Source of the DNA: Oscillospiraceae bacterium
GTDB lineage: Bacteria; Bacillota; Clostridia; Oscillospirales; Acutalibacteraceae
Length of the DNA stretch: 64,000 bases
Assembly: GCA_015065925.1 (NCBI GenBank)
Contig: SVPL01000001.1
Span: 1 to 64,000, forward strand
Reading direction: 5' to 3'
A program made the position numbers and the translations under genes. Every line of letters begins with the position of its first letter. The stretch's first letter is position 1. Below the pieces are notes generated by a model. That model made no database searches, was not told where the DNA came from, and saw nothing but the letters and a program-made list of their open reading frames with translations. Below, piece after piece: positions 16,843 through 25,533 of the stretch.

Positions 16843-18642
16843 TTATTCGTTTTCAGTATTGGTTTTTGTAACCTCAATACTCAAATCAACAAGCTGTTGA
16901 TTATCAACATTACCGGGTGCGCCACTCATAAGCTCACTTGCGTTAGCAACCTTGGGGAAGGCTATAACATCACGAATGGAGTCGCTGCCGCACATAAGCA
17001 TAACAAGGCGGTCAAGACCAATACCGAATCCGCCGTGGGGGGGCGCGCCATAACGGTATGCATCTACAAGGAAGCCGAATTTTTCATTAGCCTCCTCATC
17101 AGAAAGACCTAACGCCGCAAACATCTTCTTTTGAAGCTCGGGATCATTAATACGAATAGAGCCTGAAGATAACTCAACACCATTCAGCACAAGGTCGTAT
17201 GCCTTAGCAAACACCTTTTCGGGGTTGGTATCCAAATACTGCAGACATTCATCAAGGGGGGATGTGAAGGGATGATGCATAGCGTCCCAATTTCCTGTTT
17301 CCTCATTATATTCAAAGAAGGGAAATTCAGTAATCCAAAGAAATTCATAACCCTCGGGGATAATTTCAAGCTTTTCGGCAACCTGTAAACGAAGTGCGCC
17401 CAGTACACTTAAGGTGGTGGATTTTTTATCTGCAATAAAGAGGGCAACATCCCCCTTTTCAACGCCCATACGGGACATTAAAGCATTAAATTCGTCATCA
17501 GTTAAGAATTTTCTAAAGCCGCAGGTTGGCTCCTCGGCATCATCTGCCCAACGAATAAAGGCAAGTCCCTTTGCGCCAATACCCTTTGCCGACTCGGTTA
17601 ATTTATCAATTTCCTTACGGGTTAGTACCTTTGCGCCGCCCTTTGCGGTAATACCGCGAACCGAACCGCCGTTTTTAACGGTATCGGCAAACACAGAGAA
17701 ACCGCAGTTTTCTACAACATCGGCAAGGTCGATAAGCTTCATATCAAAACGAACATCGGGCTTGTCAGAGCCGTAATTTTCCATAGCCTCGGTGTAGGTC
17801 ATACGGCGAATTGGGGTAGGAATATCCACACCCAAAACATTTTTAAAGAGATAATTTATATATCGCTCACCAAGACTTAAAATATCATCCATCTCTACAA
17901 AGGACATCTCTAAATCAATTTGGGTGAACTCAGGCTGACGGTCAGCACGCAAATCCTCATCACGATAGCAACGGGCAATCTGCATATAGCGGTCATAGCC
18001 CGAAAGCATTAAAAGCTGCTTATACATTTGGGGTGACTGAGGAAGAGCATAAAAGCTACCCTTGTGAATACGGGAAGGAACAAGGTAATCCCTTGCGCCC
18101 TCGGGGGTGGACTTAATAAGTGTTGGAGTTTCAATCTCCAAAAATCCTTCTCCGTCAAAGAAGTCGCGAGTAACCTTTGTAACCTTGTGACGCATTAAAA
18201 GATTATTTTGCAAGGTAGGACGGCGGAGGTCTAAATAGCGATATTTAAGGCGAAGCTCCTCCTTAACAGAGGTATCGTCTAAAATTTCAAAGGGTGTGGT
18301 TTCGGCAGAGCCTAAAACCTTAAGCTCATTAACCTCAATTTCAATTTCACCTGTAGGGATTTCGGTGTTAACCGAAGAACGGCGGCGAACAGTACCCTTT
18401 GCCATTAAAACATACTCTGAACGAACGGCAAATGCCTTGGAAAAAATCTCGCGGTCGGTTTTATCATCAAAAGCAAGCTGAACAATACCTGTGCGGTCAC
18501 GAAGGTCAATAAAAATAAGCTGACCTAAGTCACGCTGACGGGCAGTCCAACCGCAAACGGTAACCTCACATCCTATTTTTTCGGCAGTAAGAGTGCCGCA
18601 ATAATCGGTGCGTTTTAAACCTTGCATAGTATCTAGCTTCAT
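16843..18642 (-). CDS. aspS: Aspartyl-tRNA synthetase
   Basis: A 599-aa class II synthetase of bacterial type. The N-terminal OB-fold anticodon domain (VCGWTARQRDLGQLIFIDLR) is followed by the catalytic core with motif 2 (ARCYRDEDLRADRQPEFTQI), the bacterial GAD insertion domain in the middle, and motif 3 (GAPPHGGFGIGLDRLVMLM). A GAGGT site precedes the ATG at 18642. The full length agrees with bacterial AspRS (about 590 aa). Whether it is discriminating or also charges tRNA-Asn cannot be told from the sequence by eye; the absence of gatCAB in the window is uninformative. Confidence 0.97.
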   Translation of the reverse strand: MKLDTMQGLKRTDYCGTLTAEKIGCEVTVCGWTARQRDLGQLIFIDLRDRTGIVQLAFDDKTDREIFSKAFAVRSEYVLMAKGTVRRRSSVNTEIPTGEIEIEVNELKVLGSAETTPFEILDDTSVKEELRLKYRYLDLRRPTLQNNLLMRHKVTKVTRDFFDGEGFLEIETPTLIKSTPEGARDYLVPSRIHKGSFYALPQSPQMYKQLLMLSGYDRYMQIARCYRDEDLRADRQPEFTQIDLEMSFVEMDDILSLGERYINYLFKNVLGVDIPTPIRRMTYTEAMENYGSDKPDVRFDMKLIDLADVVENCGFSVFADTVKNGGSVRGITAKGGAKVLTRKEIDKLTESAKGIGAKGLAFIRWADDAEEPTCGFRKFLTDDEFNALMSRMGVEKGDVALFIADKKSTTLSVLGALRLQVAEKLEIIPEGYEFLWITEFPFFEYNEETGNWDAMHHPFTSPLDECLQYLDTNPEKVFAKAYDLVLNGVELSSGSIRINDPELQKKMFAALGLSDEEANEKFGFLVDAYRYGAPPHGGFGIGLDRLVMLMCGSDSIRDVIAFPKVANASELMSGAPGNVDNQQLVDLSIEVTKTNTENE

Positions 18643-18683
18643 ATAAAAAATACCTCTTTCAATGGGATTATTAACGGGCTAAT

Positions 18684-18710
18684 GGGCGAACCCCAAAACG
18701 GTGTTCGCCC
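18684..18710. repeat. Hairpin GGGCGAAC/GTTCGCCC between mgsA homologue and aspS
   Basis: Perfect 8-bp arms GGGCGAAC and GTTCGCCC around an 11-nt loop, 16 nt after the mgsA-like stop. The mgsA-like gene itself ends in GTTCGCCC-TAA, giving a third copy of the arm and therefore two alternative pairings. It is not followed by a T-tract in the gene direction, so it may protect a 3' end rather than terminate. Confidence 0.6.
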
Positions 18711-18725
18711 AATAAAAACAACTAT

Positions 18726-19127
18726 TTAGTTAGGGCGAACAATATCTCGCCAATCCAAATCGCCGCGCTCCAAACCGTGAATAAGAACCTCTGCGGTGGC
18801 GATATTTGTTGCAACGGGGATATTGTGGACATCACAAAGATTAAGTAAAACCTGCTCATCGGGTTCGCTGGTTTTATTTGTCATAGGATCACGGAAAAGC
18901 AGCACAAGGTCGATTTCATCACAACTGATGCGGGAAGCAATTTGTTGAAAACCGCCCTGTCTGCCGCTTAAAAATTTAACAATTTCCAAGCCTGTAGCTT
19001 CGGACACAAGCTTACCTGTTGTTCCTGTTGAAAACAACTTATGACGGCTAAGTACGCCGCAGTAAGCTATACAAAACTGCACCATTAATTCCTTTTTTGC
19101 ATCGTGTGCGATAATCGCAACATTCAT
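18726..19127 (-). CDS. Methylglyoxal synthase homologue lacking the catalytic aspartate
   Basis: 133 aa, the usual length of MgsA, which converts dihydroxyacetone phosphate to methylglyoxal. The family fold markers are present: IAHDAKKELMVQF, STGTTGKLVSEATGL, LLFRDPM with the second active-site Asp, and NIPVATNIATAEVLI. However, the motif GGDQQIG, whose Asp (Asp71 in E. coli) is the proposed catalytic base, reads GGFQQIA here; the codon is TTT. It may therefore be inactive as a synthase or may have another activity, so I give no gene symbol. It is preceded by AAGGAGATGTT and lies between a MinD-like gene and aspS. Confidence 0.85.
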   Translation of the reverse strand: MNVAIIAHDAKKELMVQFCIAYCGVLSRHKLFSTGTTGKLVSEATGLEIVKFLSGRQGGFQQIASRISCDEIDLVLLFRDPMTNKTSEPDEQVLLNLCDVHNIPVATNIATAEVLIHGLERGDLDWRDIVRPN

Positions 19128-19186
19128 TGTAACATCTCCTTTTCCTTGCTTTAAAAAATCCTTTTCAAAGCAAAATTATTTTAAAT

Positions 19187-19927
19187 TTATATTTTTTTGT
19201 AAGATGTAAGGGGAATATCATACCCCATAACACGCTTAGCAATCCTTAAAAAAGCCTTTGCGGCACGAGATTTCTTATTTAGCGCCTGACCTGAACAGCA
19301 GGACATATAAACATCCATACTTTGGGGCACAACCCCCATAAGACGAATACCACTTGAATCTATAACCTCATCAATATTGGCATTTATTCCGCGGCGCATA
19401 TTATCAAAGGATACGCGATTTAAAATAAGGCGAACCGACATAAACTGGAGCTCCTTTAAATCGGCGCCTTGAATGGCGGCGTCCCTTAAGGATACGGCAT
19501 CGGCATTACATACAACCAACATTTCTGCATAACGGGGAAGGGCTGAATAAAGCTCGTCCACCGCCCCTGCAGGAAAATCGAGTATTACAAAATCAAATCT
19601 TTCGGCAGCGGTTGAAACAAAGCTTGACAATTCCTCAGGGACTATTTTACCCTTTAGCGGAGCCCCTATAAAAAATAGATTTCCGTCGGATGAAGGCACA
19701 TTAATTGCAGCTTCTTCTATAGTTTTGGCGCCTTTAAGCACATCATTCAAATCAAAAATCATAACATCTGACACGCCAAGCATTATATCAAGGCAACGCA
19801 TACCTGCGTCTAAATCCACAATCAGAACCTTGTTTGACATAAGGCTAAGCGCCGAGGCAAGATGCACCGAAACGCTGGATTTACCCGCACCGCCCTTACC
19901 GGAGGTGACGGCTAATAACCTACCCAT
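19187..19927 (-). CDS. MinD/ParA-family ATPase
   Basis: A 246-aa P-loop ATPase of the SIMIBI class. It has a deviant Walker A SGKGGAGKSSVSVHLASAL with the signature Lys, LIVDLDAGMRCLD in place of the switch I/A' region, and FVILDFPAGAVDELY as Walker B. It is closest to MinD or FlhG-like proteins. There is no obvious C-terminal amphipathic membrane-targeting helix of the MinD type, and no minC, minE or flagellar genes are nearby. An AGGTGG site precedes the ATG. The role (site placement in division or another polar process) remains open; a plain minD name is not justified. Confidence 0.85.
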   Translation of the reverse strand: MGRLLAVTSGKGGAGKSSVSVHLASALSLMSNKVLIVDLDAGMRCLDIMLGVSDVMIFDLNDVLKGAKTIEEAAINVPSSDGNLFFIGAPLKGKIVPEELSSFVSTAAERFDFVILDFPAGAVDELYSALPRYAEMLVVCNADAVSLRDAAIQGADLKELQFMSVRLILNRVSFDNMRRGINANIDEVIDSSGIRLMGVVPQSMDVYMSCCSGQALNKKSRAAKAFLRIAKRVMGYDIPLTSYKKI

Positions 19928-20015
19928 AAGCCACCTACTCCTATACTTTTAAATAACATTTTATCATATTTTGCCGATTTTGTAAATATTTATATTAAAA
20001 TAAATTATAAAAATT

Positions 20016-20867
20016 TTACAGCTTATCTGCTAATGCCGCAAATTGCTCAAGACTTAGTTGCTCGGCGCGGACGGTTAAGGGGATATCCAACTCTGTTAAA
20101 GCCGAAGTGAGTTTTTCTTTTGAAACCACGCCCGAAGCCGAAACAGAGTTAACAAGTATTTTTCTGCGATGCTCAAAAGCGCCTCTGATAAGGCGGAAAA
20201 GCAATTTTTCATCCCTTACCTCTGCGACGGCAGACCTGCGGATTTTAAACTGAATAACCGCACTATCTACATTTGGAGCAGGAGTAAAGCTATCTCTGGG
20301 CACACCAAAAAGCATTTCACCCTCGGCATAAAAGGCGGCGGCTAGGGTAACCGCCCCAACATCTCTGCTTGGAATTTTTGCACAAAGTCGCTCGGCGGCT
20401 TCCTTTTGCACCATTACGGTAATACTTTCTACGGGGAGCTTGCTTTCCAAAAGAGACATTATTATGGGCGAGGTTATATAATAAGGGAGATTAGCGCAAA
20501 TTGTAACCCTTTTGCAGTCCTTAAACTCGTCCTCAATAAGCTTATTTAAATCAAGCTTTAAAACATCCGAAAAAATTACCGACGCGTTGGGATAATCCTC
20601 TAAGGTTTTGGCGAGTATTGGGCGCAATCTTTCATCAAGCTCTACCGCTATAACCTTTTTAGCAATTTCAGCAAGCTCTACCGTTAAAACGCCTATTCCG
20701 GGGCCGATTTCAATAACACCTGTGTCGGCGTCAGCGGCGGCAAAAGCCATTTCGGGACAAACAGAAGGATCGGTTAAAAAGTTTTGTCCCAAAGATTTTT
20801 TAAAGGTAAAGCCCGCATCGTGCAACAATTTTTCCACACAGCGTTTGTTTGAAAGATCATATTTCAT
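20016..20867 (-). CDS. rsmA: 16S rRNA (adenine1518/1519-N6)-dimethyltransferase
   Basis: A 283-aa KsgA/RsmA enzyme that dimethylates two adjacent adenines in the 3' hairpin of 16S rRNA during 30S maturation. The opening FKKSLGQNFLTDPSV, SAM motif I (VIEIGPGIGVLTVEL), acidic motif II (AVELDERL) and catalytic motif IV (NLPYYITSPI) are intact. The C-terminal helical domain is complete. GAGGAAAA precedes the ATG, which starts 1 nt after the stop of the P-type ATPase gene, so the two are translated from one message. Confidence 0.96.
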   Translation of the reverse strand: MKYDLSNKRCVEKLLHDAGFTFKKSLGQNFLTDPSVCPEMAFAAADADTGVIEIGPGIGVLTVELAEIAKKVIAVELDERLRPILAKTLEDYPNASVIFSDVLKLDLNKLIEDEFKDCKRVTICANLPYYITSPIIMSLLESKLPVESITVMVQKEAAERLCAKIPSRDVGAVTLAAAFYAEGEMLFGVPRDSFTPAPNVDSAVIQFKIRRSAVAEVRDEKLLFRLIRGAFEHRRKILVNSVSASGVVSKEKLTSALTELDIPLTVRAEQLSLEQFAALADKL

Positions 20868-20868
20868 T

Positions 20869-23478
20869 CTATTTTCCTCGTTTTAACGACTTTGCAAACT
20901 TTATAATTTCGGTAACAGCAAGGGGAACCAATGAAAGTAAAATCATCTCAAACACCATTGCCGCAGTAAGATTTTCCTTAAGCATAAATACAGTGTGAAG
21001 GGGACCTGAAATAATAAACAGGGTAAACAGGGCAACACCCAATGCCGCAAGCATACCTTTATTTGTGTGAAAGCCTATTTTAAAGATTGAAGCTTCACTT
21101 CTGAGGCTGAAAGCAAGTGTTACCTCTGAAAGAACCAAAACTGCAAAAAGCATTGATGAACCGCCTATTGCATATGCAACAATTCCGATAATTGCAATAA
21201 GCAAACCCTGTAAAATAATGGAAATGCCATATTCACCCGCAAAGAAACGCTCCTTTTTTGGAAGGGGAGGATGGTTCATAACATCATCCCCTGCTTTTTC
21301 AAAGGAAAGGCCGATTATAACGGCAAAGCCAACCACCAGATTGAGCCAAAGAATTGGCAAAGCCGTAAGTGCGGGATACCCGAAAATTATTATCTCTAAA
21401 AGCATTAAGAGAAGCTCACCCAAGGCGCAACTTAACACCTGTGATGCAACGCGCTTTATATTTGCGTAAATTCCGCGCGATTCCTTTATAGCGCCCACAA
21501 CAGAAATATAACTGTCCTCGGTTAGAACCACATCTGCGGCACCCTTTGCAATATCAGTACCCGTAACACCCATTGCGCAACCAACATCAGCAGCCTTTAA
21601 AATAGCGGCATCATCAACGCTGTCGCCCGTTACGGCAACCGTTTCACCCAGCTCCTTAAAGGTCTCTACAATACGCAATTTATCCTCAGCGGTTATTCTG
21701 GAGTAGACCGCGATATTATTAATTTCTGTGCGGAAGGTTTCATCATCCATTTCGGCAAGCTCATTACCTGTAATAGCCTTTTGACCTTCCTTTAAAATCC
21801 CAAGACCTTTGGCAATAGCCTCGGCGGCAATTATGTGGTCGCCCGTTATCATAACGGTGCGTATTCCTGCCCCTTCACTCTCACGCAATGCCGCGGTGGT
21901 TTCTCGACTAATGGTGTCGGTCATACCAAAGACGCCCATTAAGGTCAGGTCACATTCCATATTTTCGGGATTAGGATTGGAAGGTACCTCCTCCAAAGGC
22001 TTCATAGCAACGGCAATGGTGCGAAGTCCCCGTTTGCTCATTTCCTCGGTTGCCTTAATAACGCCCTCTATATTTCCTGCGGTACAGCAGTTAACCAAAA
22101 TGTCGGGAGAACCCTTAACAATGGCGAAGGGACGGTTATTTATCATATTAATGGTGGTCATAAGCTTTCTTGCCGAATCAAATGGTACCTCTGCCATACG
22201 GGGATAGATGTTTTCAAGCTCTTCCTTAGTAAGACCGCAATAGTCGATTGAGGCGGAAACTATGCTTACCTCGGTAGGATCACCAATAGGGCGGATTTTT
22301 CCACCCGCCAAGACCTGAGCAGTAGAATTTCCGCAAAGGGCTGCGGTGCGTATAAGGGTTACCGCATTTTCAGAAGGGGCGTCTAAATTCAAATCCACAA
22401 GATTGGTACCGTCAAAAACCATAGCCATTTTCATACGGTTTTTTGTAAGAGTACCTGTTTTATCTGAAATAATAAGAGAAACTCTGCCAAGGCTTTCAAC
22501 CGCTATGGGATTTTGAATTGCGGCTTTACATTTAACAAGTCTGCGAGCGCCAAAGCCTAAAATTATATTCACAGCCTGTGCCGCCTCCTCGGGGATAGCG
22601 GCAACCGCCAAGGAGGTTGCGGTAAGAAGCATTTCTAATACCATAAGAGCAAAATTTTCGGTTTTAAGTCCACCTAAAACACCTATTAAAAAGATTATAA
22701 AGCAGACTATAAGTATACCTATTCTTGCCATATGACCAATTTCTATAAGGCGACGCTTAACAGGAAGCTCACTGCCCTCGGTGATTTCCACAAGGGTTTC
22801 CTGTCTTGCAAGCTCGGTGTTCATACCCGTGTCGGTAACTATTATCTTAGCACTTCCAAAAAGCACCGAACAACCTGCGTATACCATATTTTTTCGCATT
22901 TCTATTTCGGCAATATCCTCAGGTGTAAAATCCGCCTGCTTCTCATTGGGAGCAGCCACTCCGCAAACGGCAGACTCATCACAGGTTAAGGAATAGCTTT
23001 CCAAAACACGACCGTCGGCAGGTATATAATCCCCCTGCTCTAGCAAAACAATATCGCCCGGTACCAAAAATGATGCCGGAACCTCTGAAACCTTACCGTC
23101 ACGAAATACCTTTGCCGAGGCGGCAATATCCCCTTTAAGCTTCTTAAACTGCTCATCTGCCCTTTGACCAACCAAAACATCTAAGGTGGCATTTAAAGCA
23201 AGAAGCACAAGAACAATTAAAGGAACATACCAACCGTCATTCTTCGCTATAATATTAACAACAAAAACAATTGCAGATATTATCATAAGCAAAACATCTA
23301 AGGTAGGGGTTAGGTGCTTAAACACCTTTTTTACTATGTTTTTATCGTCGGGTGCAGTACGGGTGTTTTCACCAAACTGCGCAATTTTTCCCGCAATTTC
23401 AGCCGAGGAAAGGCCTGTTTCGGTGTTAACACCCAACTCTTTTTTAACATCTTCAATATTTGAACTATGCCAGATCAT
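20869..23478 (-). CDS. Divergent P-type ATPase (Ca2+-type subfamily) with eroded catalytic and ion-site motifs
   Basis: 869 aa from the ATG at 23478 (GGAGGATTATTT upstream; the tracked ORF starts 22 codons earlier without support). Overall architecture is that of P2A cation ATPases: N-terminal regulatory helix, A domain, the phosphorylation site SDKTGTLTKN near residue 339, N domain, P domain and ten hydrophobic segments. Several hallmark motifs differ. The A-domain TGES is CGVA (DESAVCGVAAPNE, near residue 171). The M4 motif PEGLP is PEEAA (near 296). The hinge TGDGVND is TGDSVDD. The M6 motif NLVTDG reads NLVVGF, losing the ion-binding Asp. Substrate and even transport activity are therefore uncertain. 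It is followed directly by rsmA. Confidence 0.9.
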   Translation of the reverse strand: MIWHSSNIEDVKKELGVNTETGLSSAEIAGKIAQFGENTRTAPDDKNIVKKVFKHLTPTLDVLLMIISAIVFVVNIIAKNDGWYVPLIVLVLLALNATLDVLVGQRADEQFKKLKGDIAASAKVFRDGKVSEVPASFLVPGDIVLLEQGDYIPADGRVLESYSLTCDESAVCGVAAPNEKQADFTPEDIAEIEMRKNMVYAGCSVLFGSAKIIVTDTGMNTELARQETLVEITEGSELPVKRRLIEIGHMARIGILIVCFIIFLIGVLGGLKTENFALMVLEMLLTATSLAVAAIPEEAAQAVNIILGFGARRLVKCKAAIQNPIAVESLGRVSLIISDKTGTLTKNRMKMAMVFDGTNLVDLNLDAPSENAVTLIRTAALCGNSTAQVLAGGKIRPIGDPTEVSIVSASIDYCGLTKEELENIYPRMAEVPFDSARKLMTTINMINNRPFAIVKGSPDILVNCCTAGNIEGVIKATEEMSKRGLRTIAVAMKPLEEVPSNPNPENMECDLTLMGVFGMTDTISRETTAALRESEGAGIRTVMITGDHIIAAEAIAKGLGILKEGQKAITGNELAEMDDETFRTEINNIAVYSRITAEDKLRIVETFKELGETVAVTGDSVDDAAILKAADVGCAMGVTGTDIAKGAADVVLTEDSYISVVGAIKESRGIYANIKRVASQVLSCALGELLLMLLEIIIFGYPALTALPILWLNLVVGFAVIIGLSFEKAGDDVMNHPPLPKKERFFAGEYGISIILQGLLIAIIGIVAYAIGGSSMLFAVLVLSEVTLAFSLRSEASIFKIGFHTNKGMLAALGVALFTLFIISGPLHTVFMLKENLTAAMVFEMILLSLVPLAVTEIIKFAKSLKRGK

Positions 23479-23644
23479 AAATAATCCTCCGGTGATTTTT
23501 TCAATATACAGAGATATTATACTATATTTTTTAAGATTTTGCAATCAAAAGAATGGCAGAATTGGAAAAATTTCATAAATTTGCTCAGCAACATCCTTCT
23601 CATTTGATATGTAACGATTTGTAAAAAACTATATTCACAAATAT

Positions 23645-23672
23645 ACACTTATTGTGTGTAGACTTATTGTGT
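23645..23672 (+). promoter_or_regulatory. Tandem controller-protein boxes upstream of the restriction-modification operon
   Basis: Two 13-bp boxes at a 15-bp interval: ACACTTATTGTGT (23645-23657, itself palindromic) and AGACTTATTGTGT (23660-23672). They lie 45-72 bp before the start of the XRE-type controller gene, resemble the classical C-box core GACTTATAGTC, and their number and spacing fit a dimer-of-dimers operator. A weak -35/-10 pair (TTGTGT, 17 nt, TATTAG) overlaps the second box. Confidence 0.7.
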
Positions 23673-23716
23673 TCCTTTGAATAAAATTTTATTAGATTTG
23701 TATGGAGGTAAAACAT

Positions 23717-23926
23717 ATGGATATCATCAAAGTTTTTGGTTCTAATGTTCGAAAATACCGCACTCAACAAAAAATCTCACAAGAAAAATTTGCTGAAAAT
23801 TGTGGTCTACATAGAACTTATATCAGTGATATAGAATGTTTCCGCCGTAGCATCTCATTAGACAATATCCAAAGAATCGCAGATGCTCTTGGCGTAGAAA
23901 CCTACAAATTGTTTTTGGAGGAATAA
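23717..23926 (+). CDS. XRE-family controller (C) protein of the restriction-modification system
   Basis: 69 aa starting at MDIIKVFG, five codons inside the tracked ORF, because GGAGG lies 7 nt upstream of that ATG. It is almost entirely one helix-turn-helix domain: GSNVRKYRTQQKISQEKFAE, then GLHRTYISDIECFRRSISL. HRTYISDIE matches the recognition helix region of C proteins such as C.AhdI and C.PvuII. Such proteins bind tandem boxes ahead of their own gene, first activating and later repressing, and so delay endonuclease production until DNA is methylated. It stops 3 nt before the endonuclease gene. It could instead be a generic repressor, but context and boxes favour the C role. Confidence 0.88.
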   Translation: MDIIKVFGSNVRKYRTQQKISQEKFAENCGLHRTYISDIECFRRSISLDNIQRIADALGVETYKLFLEE

Positions 23927-23929
23927 TTA

Positions 23930-24793
23930 ATGCGAAATACTATTAAACAGATTGTTTTTGAAGAATTTTCTAAACTTACGGATTTGATTGAAAAGGATTT
24001 TGCTGCTAACTATAAAAGAAAGGTAAACAATTTCCTTCTCAGTCAGATGGATGAAAATATAACAGCAAGCATGGTTTTCGTTAGTAGCTTTGAATCCAAA
24101 AGCGGTTTCGCAATTGAAACTTGCGCAAAGCGTATTGCAAGGCTGAAATTTGGCGAAGAAAATGTTCCTACTATCGTTAACCCCCGAAACCTTCCGCACA
24201 ACTTTGACGAAACAAGAATATCAGGACAGATTGTTGTTACTGATGTTGATACACATAACGGCAATCTTCGCGGAGAAATTTCTGCTTTTAGAGCTAACAA
24301 CGAGGCAAGAGGTGCAGGTAAAATGCGCATCGAAAGCGGTGTTACCCAAAGCAGTATCAAAGAACACCTTCTTCCTCTTTCTGAAAAGTATCGTACCACC
24401 GAAATTTATTCCAAGCCAGTAGATTTGGCTTTCTTTGACGGCGCAGAATGGAATGTTATGGAACTTAAAGCCGGCGGAGATCTCGATAGCTCTAACGCTC
24501 CCTCAAATGTTGAAAAACTTCTTACCATTTATGTGGATATGGGTATTGAGAACTGCAAGGCCTATTTTGCTACTCTCTACAATAAAGACGGAGAAGGCAA
24601 TACTTGGAAAGGTGCTGTTAAAAAGCATTTAGCATATCCCGAAATGTTCTTAATTGGCAAAAATCTTTGGACAAAAATTCTCCCTGATGGTATTCCTTTT
24701 GAAGAATTTGAAGAAATTTACAAAGAAGCTTTGGAAGAAATTGGCTTAAATAACCGCATTGTTGAAATGATTAACAAGTGTATTAACAGTTGA
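23930..24793 (+). CDS. Type II restriction endonuclease, PD-(D/E)xK fold (possibly TdeIII-like)
   Basis: 287 aa. The nuclease core is visible as PVDLAFFDG...VMELKAGGD: an Asp, then E-x-K after a hydrophobic strand, as in PD-(D/E)xK enzymes. SFESKSGFAIETCAKRIAR near the N-terminus looks like the helix that supplies an additional acidic residue. The C-terminal segment (EGNTWKGA, then FLIGKNLWTKIL) recalls TdeIII-family enzymes (GGNCC), but I rank that as a weak resemblance and specificity is unknown. It sits between the controller gene and a methylase on the same strand, 1 nt before the latter, which is the main support for function. Confidence 0.85.
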   Translation: MRNTIKQIVFEEFSKLTDLIEKDFAANYKRKVNNFLLSQMDENITASMVFVSSFESKSGFAIETCAKRIARLKFGEENVPTIVNPRNLPHNFDETRISGQIVVTDVDTHNGNLRGEISAFRANNEARGAGKMRIESGVTQSSIKEHLLPLSEKYRTTEIYSKPVDLAFFDGAEWNVMELKAGGDLDSSNAPSNVEKLLTIYVDMGIENCKAYFATLYNKDGEGNTWKGAVKKHLAYPEMFLIGKNLWTKILPDGIPFEEFEEIYKEALEEIGLNNRIVEMINKCINS

Positions 24794-24794
24794 T

Positions 24795-25520
24795 ATGTAT
24801 AAGGTTGAAAAAATTAAATCAAAGAGATACACCCTTGTCAACGGAGATTGTCTCAATTATTTGAGTCAAATTCCAGACAATAGCATTGATCTTATTTTAA
24901 CTGATCCTCCGTATAATATTGCGCAATATTCTACAGGCAATATTGATTTGCCCGGTCGAAGTGCACTTAATAATGACTTGGGTGAATGGGATCTTAAAGA
25001 AATTGATCCATTTGCCTTGTTGGATGATTTTAAAAGAATACTAAAGCCAAACGGCAATATTTTTGTGTTTACAAGTTACAATCTAATAGGAAAATGGCAC
25101 GCAGCTTTCGATAGTGAGTTTGATACATTTCAATTTTTTGTGTGGCACAAGACCAATCCTGCGCCCAAAATCTTTAAAAACGGATTTCTTAATAGTTGCG
25201 AAATGATTGCTTGCATGTGGAACAAAGGTCACAAATGGAATTTTACAACTCAAAACGAAATGCATAATTTTTTTCAAAGTCCTATATGTATGCGCCCAGA
25301 GCGCCTCTCCAATCCTAAACATCCTGCACAGAAACCCGTCGCACTTCTTGAACATATTATAAACATCGCTTCTAATGAAGGCGATGTTGTCTTCGATCCT
25401 TTTATGGGTGTTGGCTCAGCAGGTGTGGCGGCGTTAAAAAATGGACGAAAATATATTGGAATAGAAATTGAAAAAGACTATTTCTATGCTGCCGAAAAAA
25501 GATTAAGTATTATAAAATGA
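24795..25520 (+). CDS. DNA methyltransferase, beta class (probably N6-adenine)
   Basis: A 241-aa SAM-dependent DNA methylase. Catalytic motif IV (LTDPPYNIAQYS) comes near the N-terminus, and the SAM-binding motif I (VVFDPFMGVGSAGVAA) near the C-terminus, the order that defines the beta class. DPPY rather than SPPY favours adenine N6. The variable middle region is the target recognition domain. The gene begins 1 nt after the endonuclease stop and ends 13 nt before the small winged-helix gene. Together with the convergent Dam-type methylase it gives two adenine methylases, as seen where the target is asymmetric or where a second enzyme protects hemimethylated or single-stranded DNA. Confidence 0.92.
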   Translation: MYKVEKIKSKRYTLVNGDCLNYLSQIPDNSIDLILTDPPYNIAQYSTGNIDLPGRSALNNDLGEWDLKEIDPFALLDDFKRILKPNGNIFVFTSYNLIGKWHAAFDSEFDTFQFFVWHKTNPAPKIFKNGFLNSCEMIACMWNKGHKWNFTTQNEMHNFFQSPICMRPERLSNPKHPAQKPVALLEHIINIASNEGDVVFDPFMGVGSAGVAALKNGRKYIGIEIEKDYFYAAEKRLSIIK

Positions 25521-25533
25521 AAGGAGGATAATA

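Noticed and set aside
20016-23478. rsmA and the P-type ATPase as a frameshifted single gene
   Set aside because: Both are complete with their own starts and domains; the 1-nt gap is normal operon packing.
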